From the NCBI GenBank assembly GCA_964648365.1, contig CAZYLK010000006.1, positions 5,205 through 69,204 on the forward strand: DNA of 64,000 bases, written 5' to 3'. The notes beneath the pieces were generated by a model. It did no database searches, was not told where the DNA came from, and saw nothing but the letters and a program-made list of their open reading frames with translations. This stretch comes from SURF-32 sp964648365 (GTDB lineage: Bacteria; Planctomycetota; Phycisphaerae; UBA1845). This document shows, piece by piece, positions 57,002 through 64,000 of this stretch. The first letter of the stretch is position 1. Each line of letters starts with the position of its first letter. The position numbers and the translations under genes are program-made.

Positions 57002-58456
57002 ATGGCGAAAGCGGGCACCGAGCGGCCTCGCACCACACGCAAGAAAGCCACCAATCGCAAGCCGGTCGACGGCAACGTCGCGCCGAAGTCGAATGGTGGG
57101 GAGACCGCCGCGGCCGCGCCCGCAGCCACGGCGGAACCGGCGGCCGCGCCGACCAAGAAGGATCCGGACACCCACGCCAAGTACGAGGAAATCAAACGCG
57201 GCGAGCTCCACATCACCCAGCTCCAGCGCATGAGCGTCACCGAGCTGCACGACGTCGCCAAGGGCGAGGGGATGGAGGAGTACACCGGCCTTAAGAAGCA
57301 GGATCTGATCTTCCGCATCATCAAGGAGCGGATCAACCGCGACGGCCTGATGTATGGCGAAGGCGTCCTGGAGATTCTGCCCGACGGGTTCGGGTTCCTG
57401 CGCTCGCAAGAGTTCAACTACCTTCCCGGACCGGATGACATCTACATCAGCCCATCGCAGATCCGACGCTTCGGACTGCGCACCGGACACATCGTTGCCG
57501 GGCAGATCCGCCCGCCCAAGGAGTCCGAGCGCTACTTCGCCCTGCTCCGCGTCGAGGCCATCAACTACGAAGACCCCGACGTGGTCACCGAAAAGACCAA
57601 CTTCGAGGATCTGACGCCGCTGTTTCCGAACGAGCGGCTCATTCTCGAAACCAAGCCGGAAGAATTGAACATGCGCATCGTCGATCTGGTCACGCCGATC
57701 GGCAAAGGCCAGCGCATGCTCATCGTGGCGCCGCCGCGCACGGGAAAGACCGTGCTCATGCAGAAGGTCGCCAACTCCATCGCGGCCAACCATCCGGAGT
57801 GCATCGTCATCATCCTGCTGATCGACGAGCGGCCGGAAGAAGTGACCGAGATGGAGCGCAACACCGAGGCTCAGGTCATCAGCTCGACGTTTGACGAGCC
57901 GGCCTCACGTCACGTGCAGGTGGCGGAGATGGTCATCGAGAACGCCCGCCGCCTGGTCGAGTACGGCCGCGACGTGGTCATTCTGCTCGACTCCATCACG
58001 CGACTGGCCCGTGCCTACAACACTGAGATTCCGCACTCGGGCAAGATTCTGTCCGGCGGTATCGACGCCAACGCGCTGCAGAAGCCCAAGCGATTCTTCG
58101 GCGCCGCCCGCAACATCGAAGAAGGCGGTTCGCTCACCATCGTCGGCACGGCGCTGGTCGACACCGGCTCCAAGATGGACGAGGTCATCTTCGAAGAGTT
58201 CAAGGGAACCGGTAACAGCGAACTGCACCTGGATCGCCGCCTGGTCGAGCGCCGTACCTACCCGGCCATCGACATCCCGGCCTCCGGCACGCGTCGCGAA
58301 GACCTGCTCATGCACCCGAAGGAACTGGAACTGGTCTACCGCCTGCGCCGCGTTCTGTCGGACATGAACGTGGTCGAAGCGATGGAGTTGATGAAGGCGC
58401 GCCTCGCGAAGGTGCGCACGAACAACGAGTTCCTGATGACGATGAATCTGTCGTAG
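57002..58456 (+). CDS. rho: Transcription termination factor Rho
   Basis: A 484-residue hexameric RNA-dependent ATPase. A basic N-terminal region (TTRKKATNRKPVDGN) precedes the Rho N domain (ISVTELHDVAKGEGMEEYTGLKKQDLIF). The cold-shock-like RNA-binding domain has GVLEILPDGFGFLRS. The ATPase part has Walker A PPRTGKT, Walker B VILLDSITRLARAYN and the Q- and R-loops through LSGGIDANALQKPKRFFGAARN. Rho sits after coaE with AGGAGGT immediately before the ATG. The N-terminal basic extension is longer than in Escherichia coli. Confidence 0.97.
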   Translation: MAKAGTERPRTTRKKATNRKPVDGNVAPKSNGGETAAAAPAATAEPAAAPTKKDPDTHAKYEEIKRGELHITQLQRMSVTELHDVAKGEGMEEYTGLKKQDLIFRIIKERINRDGLMYGEGVLEILPDGFGFLRSQEFNYLPGPDDIYISPSQIRRFGLRTGHIVAGQIRPPKESERYFALLRVEAINYEDPDVVTEKTNFEDLTPLFPNERLILETKPEELNMRIVDLVTPIGKGQRMLIVAPPRTGKTVLMQKVANSIAANHPECIVIILLIDERPEEVTEMERNTEAQVISSTFDEPASRHVQVAEMVIENARRLVEYGRDVVILLDSITRLARAYNTEIPHSGKILSGGIDANALQKPKRFFGAARNIEEGGSLTIVGTALVDTGSKMDEVIFEEFKGTGNSELHLDRRLVERRTYPAIDIPASGTRREDLLMHPKELELVYRLRRVLSDMNVVEAMELMKARLAKVRTNNEFLMTMNLS

Positions 58457-58569
58457 TGCCTGAGGCATCCAATTGGCGGCGAACCAAAATGCGGTCGCCA
58501 TCGGTAAGCACCGGCTTTGCGATCGCCTGGGCTAAGTCAGCCTGTCGGCTGGTTTCTCGGGCCCGTGAT

Positions 58570-58578
58570 TGCTACAAT
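58570..58578 (+). promoter_or_regulatory. Extended -10 promoter candidate for the unknown cassette
   Basis: TGC followed by TACAAT (58570-58578) is an extended -10 motif 35 bases before the ATG at 58613. It overlaps the small hairpin GTGATTG-CTA-CAATCAC. No clear -35 box is seen. It suggests that the three genes from 58613 are expressed independently of rho. Confidence 0.4.
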
Positions 58579-58612
58579 CACTGGCCGCCGCTGGAGATGG
58601 TCAGAACGCCCC

Positions 58613-59236
58613 ATGGTCGAATTGACACGGTATCATTGGAACGTCGTGGTGGTGGGGTTCTGGAATCGGGCGATCCTGACGCCGTCCGGCATCGCTCGAT
58701 ACGTGCTCGAACTGGAGTCGGAACGCGGGTTTACGGTCCGAGTCCCCGCATCATTCGGGATCGGTTCACCCCAAGTGTGCTTCGAGGATGTGATTATCAG
58801 CTTGGAAGGCACGAGCCTGATCGTTCAAGCACAAAAGGAGGAGTGGCCAACTCTGGAGAAGGCCATGGCCTACGCGAGCGCGGCCATAACCAACTTACCT
58901 GAAACGCCGTTCAGTGCGGCTGGCTTCAACGTCAGGTTCAGAGCGGACGAGCAGTCTGAACTGCTGCTACAACACACCGCGACACAATTGGATGAGGCCC
59001 TGCCGCTCGGAGGGTTCACCATTTCGGATCGCAGCTTGGCGCGGACGATTCAGTTCGGTGACGGCGTCATCCGGCTCCAAGTAGGCACGGATGCCGAGCA
59101 TACGGACGTCTCCCTGAACTTTCACCGGCAGAGTGGGAACCGAGACGAGTTGGTGGCGTGGCTCGATACGCCGATCGAGGCTATCAAGGAAAAGACACGC
59201 GGGATCCTGAAGCTGTTCGAACTGGAGGAGGACTGA
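58613..59236 (+). CDS. Unrecognised protein 1 of an accessory-like cassette
   Basis: A 207-residue soluble protein I do not recognise. The N-terminal part is beta-rich (RYHWNVVVVGFWNRAILTPSG, YVLELESERGFTVRVPASFG, VCFEDVIISLEGTSLIVQAQ), then an alternating region ends with a coiled-coil-like helix (TPIEAIKEKTRGILKLFELEED). No signal peptide or catalytic motif is seen. The gene has lower GC and different codon use than its neighbours and is followed within three bases by a small gene. The ATG at 58613 lies 35 bases after an extended -10 motif; the 32 codons upstream have no family similarity. Confidence 0.72.
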   Translation: MVELTRYHWNVVVVGFWNRAILTPSGIARYVLELESERGFTVRVPASFGIGSPQVCFEDVIISLEGTSLIVQAQKEEWPTLEKAMAYASAAITNLPETPFSAAGFNVRFRADEQSELLLQHTATQLDEALPLGGFTISDRSLARTIQFGDGVIRLQVGTDAEHTDVSLNFHRQSGNRDELVAWLDTPIEAIKEKTRGILKLFELEED

Positions 59237-59239
59237 GTC

Positions 59240-59440
59240 GTGGATGAACGCACCCAAGGGGCGATTCCGAGGCAGGCGGACATCGAAACTCGCTTGGACG
59301 TTGGCGAGACCCCGATCAACCCCCCCCGGACGGACGGCGCCACTTTGGTCGACGTCTACTTTGAGTTTCGAGGTGGTGAGCGTGATCTCAGCGTGCATAC
59401 GTTGCAGAGATTTCAATCACCCTCCGGCTCGACACGATGA
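59240..59440 (+). CDS. Unrecognised small protein 2 of the cassette
   Basis: A 66-residue protein starting at GTG 59240 with GGAGGAGG upstream. It has no recognisable domain; the middle holds TPINPPRTDGATLVDVYFEFRGG. A run of eight C bases (59320-59327) lies in the frame, so the downstream half could be frameshifted in other strains. It is closely packed between proteins 1 and 3. Confidence 0.5.
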   Translation: MDERTQGAIPRQADIETRLDVGETPINPPRTDGATLVDVYFEFRGGERDLSVHTLQRFQSPSGSTR

Positions 59441-59452
59441 CGGCGCTGTGTC

Positions 59453-60316
59453 ATGCACTGGACGTACGCCCCGGTTGCGGGAGACGATGTCTGTCAGGGT
59501 GACATTCTGCGTCGCACGGAACGCTTGGACGCACTCCTAAGCGAGCATCACCCAGGCTACGAAGACGCGAAGTACGTCGCGTTCGCCGTGACTACGCAGA
59601 GTTGCGATCTGGTGCTGCGAGAGCAGGGCCGATGCGCTGTGCGGTACGTCAGTCTGGCGCCCGTGCGCACCTTGGAGTCCTTTCTTCCTGCCGAGTTGCG
59701 TGTTCATGGCGTGGCGGACGGAAACGTGTTCCTCGCAAGCCGGCGCGCAAAGGTGATGCAGTTCCTGGAGCGACTACTCAATCAGAATGAACAGGCGGCC
59801 GGTCTTTTCTACCTGCATCCGGACCCCGATTCTTCCATCCCCAATGCATGGGTTGCCTTGCTCCGGCTGTCGATCTCGCTGAAGTCTGCACATTACGGCG
59901 CGCTCGCCGCAGCCCGCATCGCCCGACTCACCCCGGAGTTCCGCGGCAAGTTTGGATGGCTCGTCGGCAACCTGTTCTCCCGTGTAGCGACGACGGATTG
60001 GTACGAGCAGGGGGCCCCCGACTTTCCCGGCATGCTTGCGAAGGTTATCGCCAACCTTGTACCGCGCCCCGAGTGGCTGGACGACAAGGCGTGGAATAAG
60101 GCCCGCAAAAAAGTGCGTGATCTACAAGAGAAGGATCGGCAGGCGCTACTGGACACAGTCGCACAGTTCACTGCCGATCCGCCGGGCGAAGCCGCCACCA
60201 AGCGAATCGGGCAGCTCCTCGAGAAGCACCTTGAACGCGCGGAGGCGGCAAAGCTGTTCAACATCATCCGGAGCGACTCGCTGCTCAGCTCCTACCTGAA
60301 ACGACTGCCGCCGTAG
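59453..60316 (+). CDS. Unrecognised protein 3 of the cassette
   Basis: A 287-residue soluble protein. Near the N-terminus it has VCQGDIL, then AVTTQSCDLVLREQ, a pattern I have seen in uncharacterised proteins of accessory islands but cannot name. The rest is helical with a polar, charged C-terminal half (ARKKVRDLQEKDRQALLD). No membrane helix or signal. It follows the small gene after 12 bases. Function unknown; defence or stress is a guess. Confidence 0.68.
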   Translation: MHWTYAPVAGDDVCQGDILRRTERLDALLSEHHPGYEDAKYVAFAVTTQSCDLVLREQGRCAVRYVSLAPVRTLESFLPAELRVHGVADGNVFLASRRAKVMQFLERLLNQNEQAAGLFYLHPDPDSSIPNAWVALLRLSISLKSAHYGALAAARIARLTPEFRGKFGWLVGNLFSRVATTDWYEQGAPDFPGMLAKVIANLVPRPEWLDDKAWNKARKKVRDLQEKDRQALLDTVAQFTADPPGEAATKRIGQLLEKHLERAEAAKLFNIIRSDSLLSSYLKRLPP

Positions 60317-60638
60317 GGCGTCGAACCGGCCGTTGCGTGCCGGTGCCCATGTCAACCGGTGCCCGGATTCCTCTGCGGCTGTCCTCGGCGCGGCACACTT
60401 CTTGCCCTTTTCCGGGCGTGGCCTCGGAAACCCCGCAATAGGGGCGTTCGAGGCTCGGCAACTGTGGGTGGATTCGCGTTGTGTGCGAGTCTGCTCGCGA
60501 CAACCGAACGGCCCTCGGCCTCCGCCCGACGCGGCGTCGATCCGGCCGGGTTGCTTACGCGATCCGCAGCACCGGAAGTACGCGACGCCGACGGGCTCGT
60601 TCGCGGGTCATCATCAGCCCGGAAAGGATGTCTGACGA
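60317..60638. other. Intergenic region between the cassette and the propeller gene
   Basis: About 320 bases. GGAAAGGA (60623-60630) is the ribosome site of the next gene. Nothing else is visible: no promoter pair, hairpin or repeat. Confidence 0.4.
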
Positions 60639-62306
60639 ATGAACGTACGAGCAATCGCGGCCGCTGCTTGTCTGGCTCTCGCATTCGCCGATCTGGCGAC
60701 GGCCCAGCCGAGGATCACGGGACTGAGCGCCCCTCAACCCGCCCGCAGCCAGCGACTCGTCATCTTCGGCACCGCGTTCGGCGAGCAGGAAGGCCGCGTG
60801 ACCATCGCGGGGCTCGACGCCTGGACAACCACCTGGTCCGACGCTCGCATCGTCGCTTATGTGCCGGAGACGGCGCCGATCGGCCCGGCCACCATGATCG
60901 TGACCGCGGGCGGACAGCCGAGTAACCCACGCGATCTGACCGTGACCGATCGACATTCAGACGGCCGAGCACGCTGGCGGTTTGAGGCGGAAGGCGACAA
61001 CATGTGGTGGCGGCCGGCGCTGGCGCCGGACGGGACGATCTACGTTCATACCAACAACGTGACCGAGGGAATCGTGTATGCGTTGTCGCCCAACGGCGGA
61101 TTGAAATGGGTGCGGAAGGTCAACTGGGTTCCAGACGTTCCCCCCACCGCCGGTCCGGACGGCGCCGTCTACGTCGGCAGCATCGGCAGCTTCTACCGCA
61201 TCTCACCCGAGGGCCAGATCGACTGGCGGCTCGATAGTCAGGGAGTTCAGGCGTCCGCCCACGCCGGACCGGACGGCCGGGTGTACGGTTCGTTTGATCC
61301 GGGGATAGGCGCGTTCGGCGTCGACGCGATTTCCGGGCGATTGGATTGGTCCAACCAGGGGGATCCTCGCATCAGCGCGTGGGGCATGCGCAGCGGCGAT
61401 ACCGTCTTTGGCCGATCGCGCCGCGGCGGACCCGTCGATCGTTTCTACCTGTGCATGGACGCGCTGTGGGCGTTCTCGCTGGACGGCGAGCAGCTCTGGG
61501 TCAGCGGAACGGCCAACGCCCAGCAGCACGAGCCGGCCATCGGCGCCGACGGGGTCATCTATGCGCCGGGCTACCTGGAAAGATATCTGGTCGCCTTCGA
61601 TCCGGAGGACGGGAGCATTCTCTGGCAAACGAACGACCCGTGGCGAGCCAACATCACGGATATCGAGATCGGCGCGGATGACACGCTGTACTTCGTCAGT
61701 GACGGCCGCTGGGCCCATGCGTTCGACCCGCACAGCCAATCCACGATCTGGCGAAGCGAGGCCGACTCCTGGCTCGGTCGTCCCAGCTTGAGTCCGGATT
61801 CATCCACATTGGTGACGACCGGCGGCGGCTATCAGGATCGCATCGGCTTCGTCAAAGCGTTCGACACGTCTGACGGCACCGAACGCTTCAACCTGGACTT
61901 GCAGGAGAGCTGGAACCCCAACTTCCGCCACGTCCCCGTTCATCATCCGAGCATCTCCGCCGACAGCCAAACCGCCTACGTACCGACGTTCACCGCGCAG
62001 TGGCCCACGCACGACGGCGACCCGCGTTCCTGGCTCTACGCGATCGACATCAGCGACGGCGGCGGGATATCCTGCGAGGCCATCAGCAGTTTTAAGGCGA
62101 AGTGCCGTCGCGGCACGCTCAAGGCCGCGGTGAAGTCTTCCCTGGACGAAGGCACGATCCTGGCGATCGACAAGGACGGCGAGCAGAAGTCGATGCGGAT
62201 CAAGCGCAGCGGCAAGGGCAAGGTGAAGTTCAATGGGCAGTCCGGTCAGCCGGTGGTTCGTATCGTCGAATGCCCGGACGAGGAGCGGGTCGCGGACTGC
62301 GACTGA
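60639..62306 (+). CDS. Exported IPT/TIG domain and PQQ-type beta-propeller protein
   Basis: A 555-residue secreted protein. Signal peptide MNVRAIAAAACLALAFADLATA, an IPT/TIG domain (about 24-105; ITGLSAPQPARSQRLVIFGTAFGEQEGRVTI) and a propeller of PQQ-like repeats (RPALAPDGTIYVHTNN, TAGPDGAVYVGSIGSF, PAIGADGVIYAPGYLERYLVAFDPEDGSILWQTNDPW). The last 70 residues form a Cys-containing beta module (CRRGTLKAAVKSSLDEGTILAI and VVRIVEC), vaguely like the C-terminal module of the SBBP proteins. No quinone-binding residues are evident, so it is likely a binding or structural propeller. Confidence 0.85.
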   Translation: MNVRAIAAAACLALAFADLATAQPRITGLSAPQPARSQRLVIFGTAFGEQEGRVTIAGLDAWTTTWSDARIVAYVPETAPIGPATMIVTAGGQPSNPRDLTVTDRHSDGRARWRFEAEGDNMWWRPALAPDGTIYVHTNNVTEGIVYALSPNGGLKWVRKVNWVPDVPPTAGPDGAVYVGSIGSFYRISPEGQIDWRLDSQGVQASAHAGPDGRVYGSFDPGIGAFGVDAISGRLDWSNQGDPRISAWGMRSGDTVFGRSRRGGPVDRFYLCMDALWAFSLDGEQLWVSGTANAQQHEPAIGADGVIYAPGYLERYLVAFDPEDGSILWQTNDPWRANITDIEIGADDTLYFVSDGRWAHAFDPHSQSTIWRSEADSWLGRPSLSPDSSTLVTTGGGYQDRIGFVKAFDTSDGTERFNLDLQESWNPNFRHVPVHHPSISADSQTAYVPTFTAQWPTHDGDPRSWLYAIDISDGGGISCEAISSFKAKCRRGTLKAAVKSSLDEGTILAIDKDGEQKSMRIKRSGKGKVKFNGQSGQPVVRIVECPDEERVADCD

Positions 62307-62317
62307 AGCTGATGGGC

Positions 62318-62354
62318 GCCGCGCCGGCAGATCGCTTACGGCTGCCGGCGCGGC
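62318..62354. terminator. Strong hairpin between convergent genes
   Basis: A perfect 13-base stem (GCCGCGCCGGCAG, 62318-62330, with CTGCCGGCGCGGC, 62342-62354) and 11-base loop lies between the propeller and methyltransferase genes. It could stop transcription from both sides, but no T-run follows, so intrinsic termination is not assured. Confidence 0.45.
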
Positions 62355-62467
62355 TCCCCGATGGCGCGCGAATGTTGAACAACGGGGCGGTTGCGCCGGC
62401 GTTGGAACGGCCCGCGCAGGCGTGGGCCGACACACGCGTCCACCTGGGGCGGCGCCGGCGGCAGGCG

Positions 62468-63277
62468 TCACTCAGCCCGCCGCGCCGCGACCTGGATGTG
62501 CGCCGCCCGTCCGATCGCGGCCGGGTCGCGCCAGAGCGACTTTTCAACCGCCGACAGCGCCCGCCGCGCGGACGGCTCCGCCAGCATCGCACGATAGTGC
62601 CGCATCGGCAGCACGGTCTTGCCGATCATGTCGAGGACTTCAAAGCCGGTGGATTCCAGCAGCTTGCGAACATCGGCGGGCGCGTGCGTGTGGATCTCGA
62701 ACTGCTCATCGACGTCGTTGGTCAGCCAGTGGGTGCGCCCGTCGCGGATGAACCGCTGGAGCGCGTCGACGTCGCCTTTCTGCAGATAGAACTCGATCGC
62801 GGCCAGGCGGTTGTCGAACGTCGCCACGAGGATGCCGCCGGGCGTCAGGGTGCGGCGCATCTGCCGCAGCGTCTCGCGCGGGTCGCGACTGGCCGCGATC
62901 GGTTCGCCGAACGCCGTCGCCAGTTCAAACGTGTCCGCCGGCAACGCCGACAGATCCACCAGGTCCGCCTGCACGAAGGACGCCCGATCGCTGCCCGGAG
63001 CTTCGGCGACCTTCGCCCGCGACTGCTCGATCATCTTGATCGAAATGTCGACGAAGGTGACCCGGCACCCCGCCCCCAGCAGCCGCAGCCCCCACTTCCC
63101 GGTGCCGCAGCCGAAATCGGCCGTCTGGGCGCCGTGCCGGGACGGTACGTGCGGTTTGAGGTGGTCCCAGGTCAGCGAGTCGTGCCACTGCCAGTAGAGG
63201 TCGTCGTAGGAGTCGTCGTAGCGCCCCGCGACGCGGTCGTGGTATTGCTGCACCGCCTGTCGCCGTCGCTTCGCCAA
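62468..63277 (-). CDS. Class I SAM-dependent methyltransferase
   Basis: A 269-residue soluble methyltransferase. Motif I is TADFGCGTG (52-60), then a binding acid in VTFVDISIKMIEQSRAKV, motif III region FELATAFGEPIAASRDPRETLRQMRRTLTPGGILVATFDN, consistent with UbiE/small-molecule methyltransferases. The substrate is unknown. The start is TTG 63277, six bases after GGAG. It lies alone on the minus strand, downstream of tRNA-Asp and its terminator. Confidence 0.85.
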   Translation of the reverse strand: MAKRRRQAVQQYHDRVAGRYDDSYDDLYWQWHDSLTWDHLKPHVPSRHGAQTADFGCGTGKWGLRLLGAGCRVTFVDISIKMIEQSRAKVAEAPGSDRASFVQADLVDLSALPADTFELATAFGEPIAASRDPRETLRQMRRTLTPGGILVATFDNRLAAIEFYLQKGDVDALQRFIRDGRTHWLTNDVDEQFEIHTHAPADVRKLLESTGFEVLDMIGKTVLPMRHYRAMLAEPSARRALSAVEKSLWRDPAAIGRAAHIQVAARRAE

Positions 63278-63342
63278 GCCTTACTCCGATGCGGAAGGTT
63301 GCGCGGCCGCGCCGGAACCCTCGCCGCCGCCGCCAAGGCGAC

Positions 63343-63377
63343 AAAAAAGCCGCCCACTCTCGTAAGTGACGGCGGCT
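63343..63377 (-). terminator. Rho-independent terminator of tRNA-Asp
   Basis: On the minus strand AGCCGCC (63377-63371) and GGCGGCT (63355-63349) pair, with a further CACT/AGTG arm inside, followed by TTTTTT (63348-63343). It lies 17 bases past the tRNA 3' end. Confidence 0.85.
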
Positions 63378-63393
63378 TAGCAGGTTAAGTCAA

Positions 63394-63467
<74 letters not shown>

Positions 63468-63526
63468 GGCAGTTCCGGGTTTCCCCGCGACCGGCCGAAG
63501 CCGGCCGCTCTCGACGGGGCAGGGTA

Positions 63527-63555
63527 TTCATAGCGACCGCGCCATCCGACGTCAA
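63527..63555 (-). promoter_or_regulatory. Sigma-70 promoter of tRNA-Asp
   Basis: On the minus strand TTGACG (63550-63555) and TATGAA (63527-63532) are separated by 17 bases, about 60 bases before the tRNA. Both boxes match five or four of six positions. The leader contains the hairpin CGGCCG-GCTT-CGGCCG. Confidence 0.7.
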
Positions 63556-63692
63556 GCGCCCCGAACCCGCGCAACGCATGCGGGCGGTCCGGTTTCGCGG
63601 CGGGCGTTGATCCATCGGCCCCGCGCCTCCGCGGCCCCCCCACCGTCAAGGCCGGCCAGCCTGGCCGTTACGCCCGACTGCCGTGGCCGAGC

Positions 63693-63746
63693 CACGGGCG
63701 GCGACGGGCACACGGGCGGCGACGGACGCACGGGCGGCGAGCAGCC
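63693..63746. repeat. Three-copy 18-base tandem repeat
   Basis: Units CACGGGCGGCGACGGGCA, CACGGGCGGCGACGGACG and CACGGGCGGCGAGCAGCC begin at 63693, 63711 and 63729. The first 12 bases are identical in all three. No gene overlaps. Confidence 0.85.
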
Positions 63747-63856
63747 CGCTCCGCCAAGCTCGTTTCCTGCGTATCTCTTTTCGTTGCCTGCACAAGCCTC
63801 ACCGCGCCAGCCGCGGTAGCCACGCCTCAGGGCTGCGAACCTGAGTGGTACGACAG

Positions 63857-63881
63857 GTGCCACTGCTCTTGAGCAGTGCAG
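63857..63881. repeat. Palindromic CACTGCTC element, copy 1
   Basis: GTGC CACTGCTC TT GAGCAGTG CAG; a perfect 8-base inverted repeat with a 2-base loop. It matches 63975-64000 in inverted orientation with one extra base there. Confidence 0.85.
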
Positions 63882-63974
63882 TTCCGTCACGCGGGGAACT
63901 CCCGCGAAGGTGCAACCACGCGAGAGGCAGAGACACCCAACGCCGTGACCCGTCAGCGACCGTGAATCGCACCG

Positions 63975-64000
63975 CTGCACTGCTCGAAGAGCAGTGGCAC
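63975..64000. repeat. Palindromic CACTGCTC element, copy 2 (inverted)
   Basis: CTG CACTGCTC GAA GAGCAGTG GCAC, the reverse complement of copy 1 with a single-base insertion in the loop. It runs to the end of the window, so may be part of something larger. Confidence 0.8.

Noticed and set aside
59244..59540. Alternative open frame of 98 codons from ATG 59244
   Set aside because: The GTG frame at 59240 has a better ribosome site and less basic, more protein-like composition; this frame runs into protein 3.
60359..60925. Plus-strand open frame of 188 codons over the propeller start
   Set aside because: It overlaps a gene with a clear signal peptide and ribosome site and has an Arg-rich shadow composition.
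63552..63980. Minus-strand open frame of 142 codons over the end repeats
   Set aside because: Its Cys-, Arg- and Pro-rich product is read from repeats and the tRNA promoter; no ribosome site.
63857..64000. CRISPR-like array at the window end
   Set aside because: Only two inverted palindromes, no regular spacers and no cas gene in the window.

Overview
The window is a 64 kb piece of a high-GC bacterial chromosome. Several traits together point to Planctomycetota, probably a Phycisphaerae-like or other uncultured lineage: a greatly enlarged SecA, many exported repeat proteins, a block of ketosynthase, ACP and hotdog dehydratase genes behind a ribosomal protein S1-type gene, zinc-ribbon Ser/Thr kinases, and dispersed octamer repeats. 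The assignment is inferred from gene content and family flavour; no rRNA gene is present to confirm it. Most genes are chromosomal core or envelope genes. I see no CRISPR array, insertion sequence or phage.

Layout. 1-666: 3' part of surE. 933-13315 (minus strand): a run of regulators and pilus/type II secretion genes, read in the order histidine kinase, response regulator, HD-GYP protein, degenerate GAF/GGDEF protein, STAS protein, GspE, GspF, PilM, PilN, PilO, PilP/GspC-like protein and GspG pseudopilin. 13642-15429: SLC13-type permease with RCK domains. 15450-20608: exopolysaccharide group (ExeA-type ATPase, polysaccharide export lipoprotein, tyrosine kinase with a Tyr-rich tail, glycosyltransferase). 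20874-22280: dnaB. 22314-26404 (minus): zinc-ribbon Ser/Thr kinase, PP2C phosphatase and RsbU-like phosphatase. 26638-30786 (minus): very large secA. 31485-42429 (minus): two giant surface proteins, an M6-type metalloprotease with PKD repeats and an FG-GAP lipoprotein. 43087-49719 (minus): six exported proteins of two families, clearly made by tandem duplication.

50176-56896 (plus): S1-type protein, two FabZ-like hotdog proteins, an unusually long acyl carrier protein, a ketosynthase homologue that has lost all three catalytic residues, an intact ketosynthase, and coaE. This block looks like a dedicated acyl or polyketide chain assembly line with a ketosynthase/chain-length-factor-like pair, and is the best candidate here for undescribed biochemistry. 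57002-58456: rho. 58613-60316: three unrecognised genes with their own promoter, which look like an accessory cassette. 60639-62306: exported beta-propeller. 62468-63277: methyltransferase. 63394-63467: tRNA-Asp with a clear promoter and terminator. The last 500 bases hold repeats.

Several short repeats (period-8 arrays, a 7-base array, inverted palindromes, a 42-base direct repeat) lie in or beside genes, and some are translated. The long open frames antisense to the large genes are compositional shadows and are not annotated.
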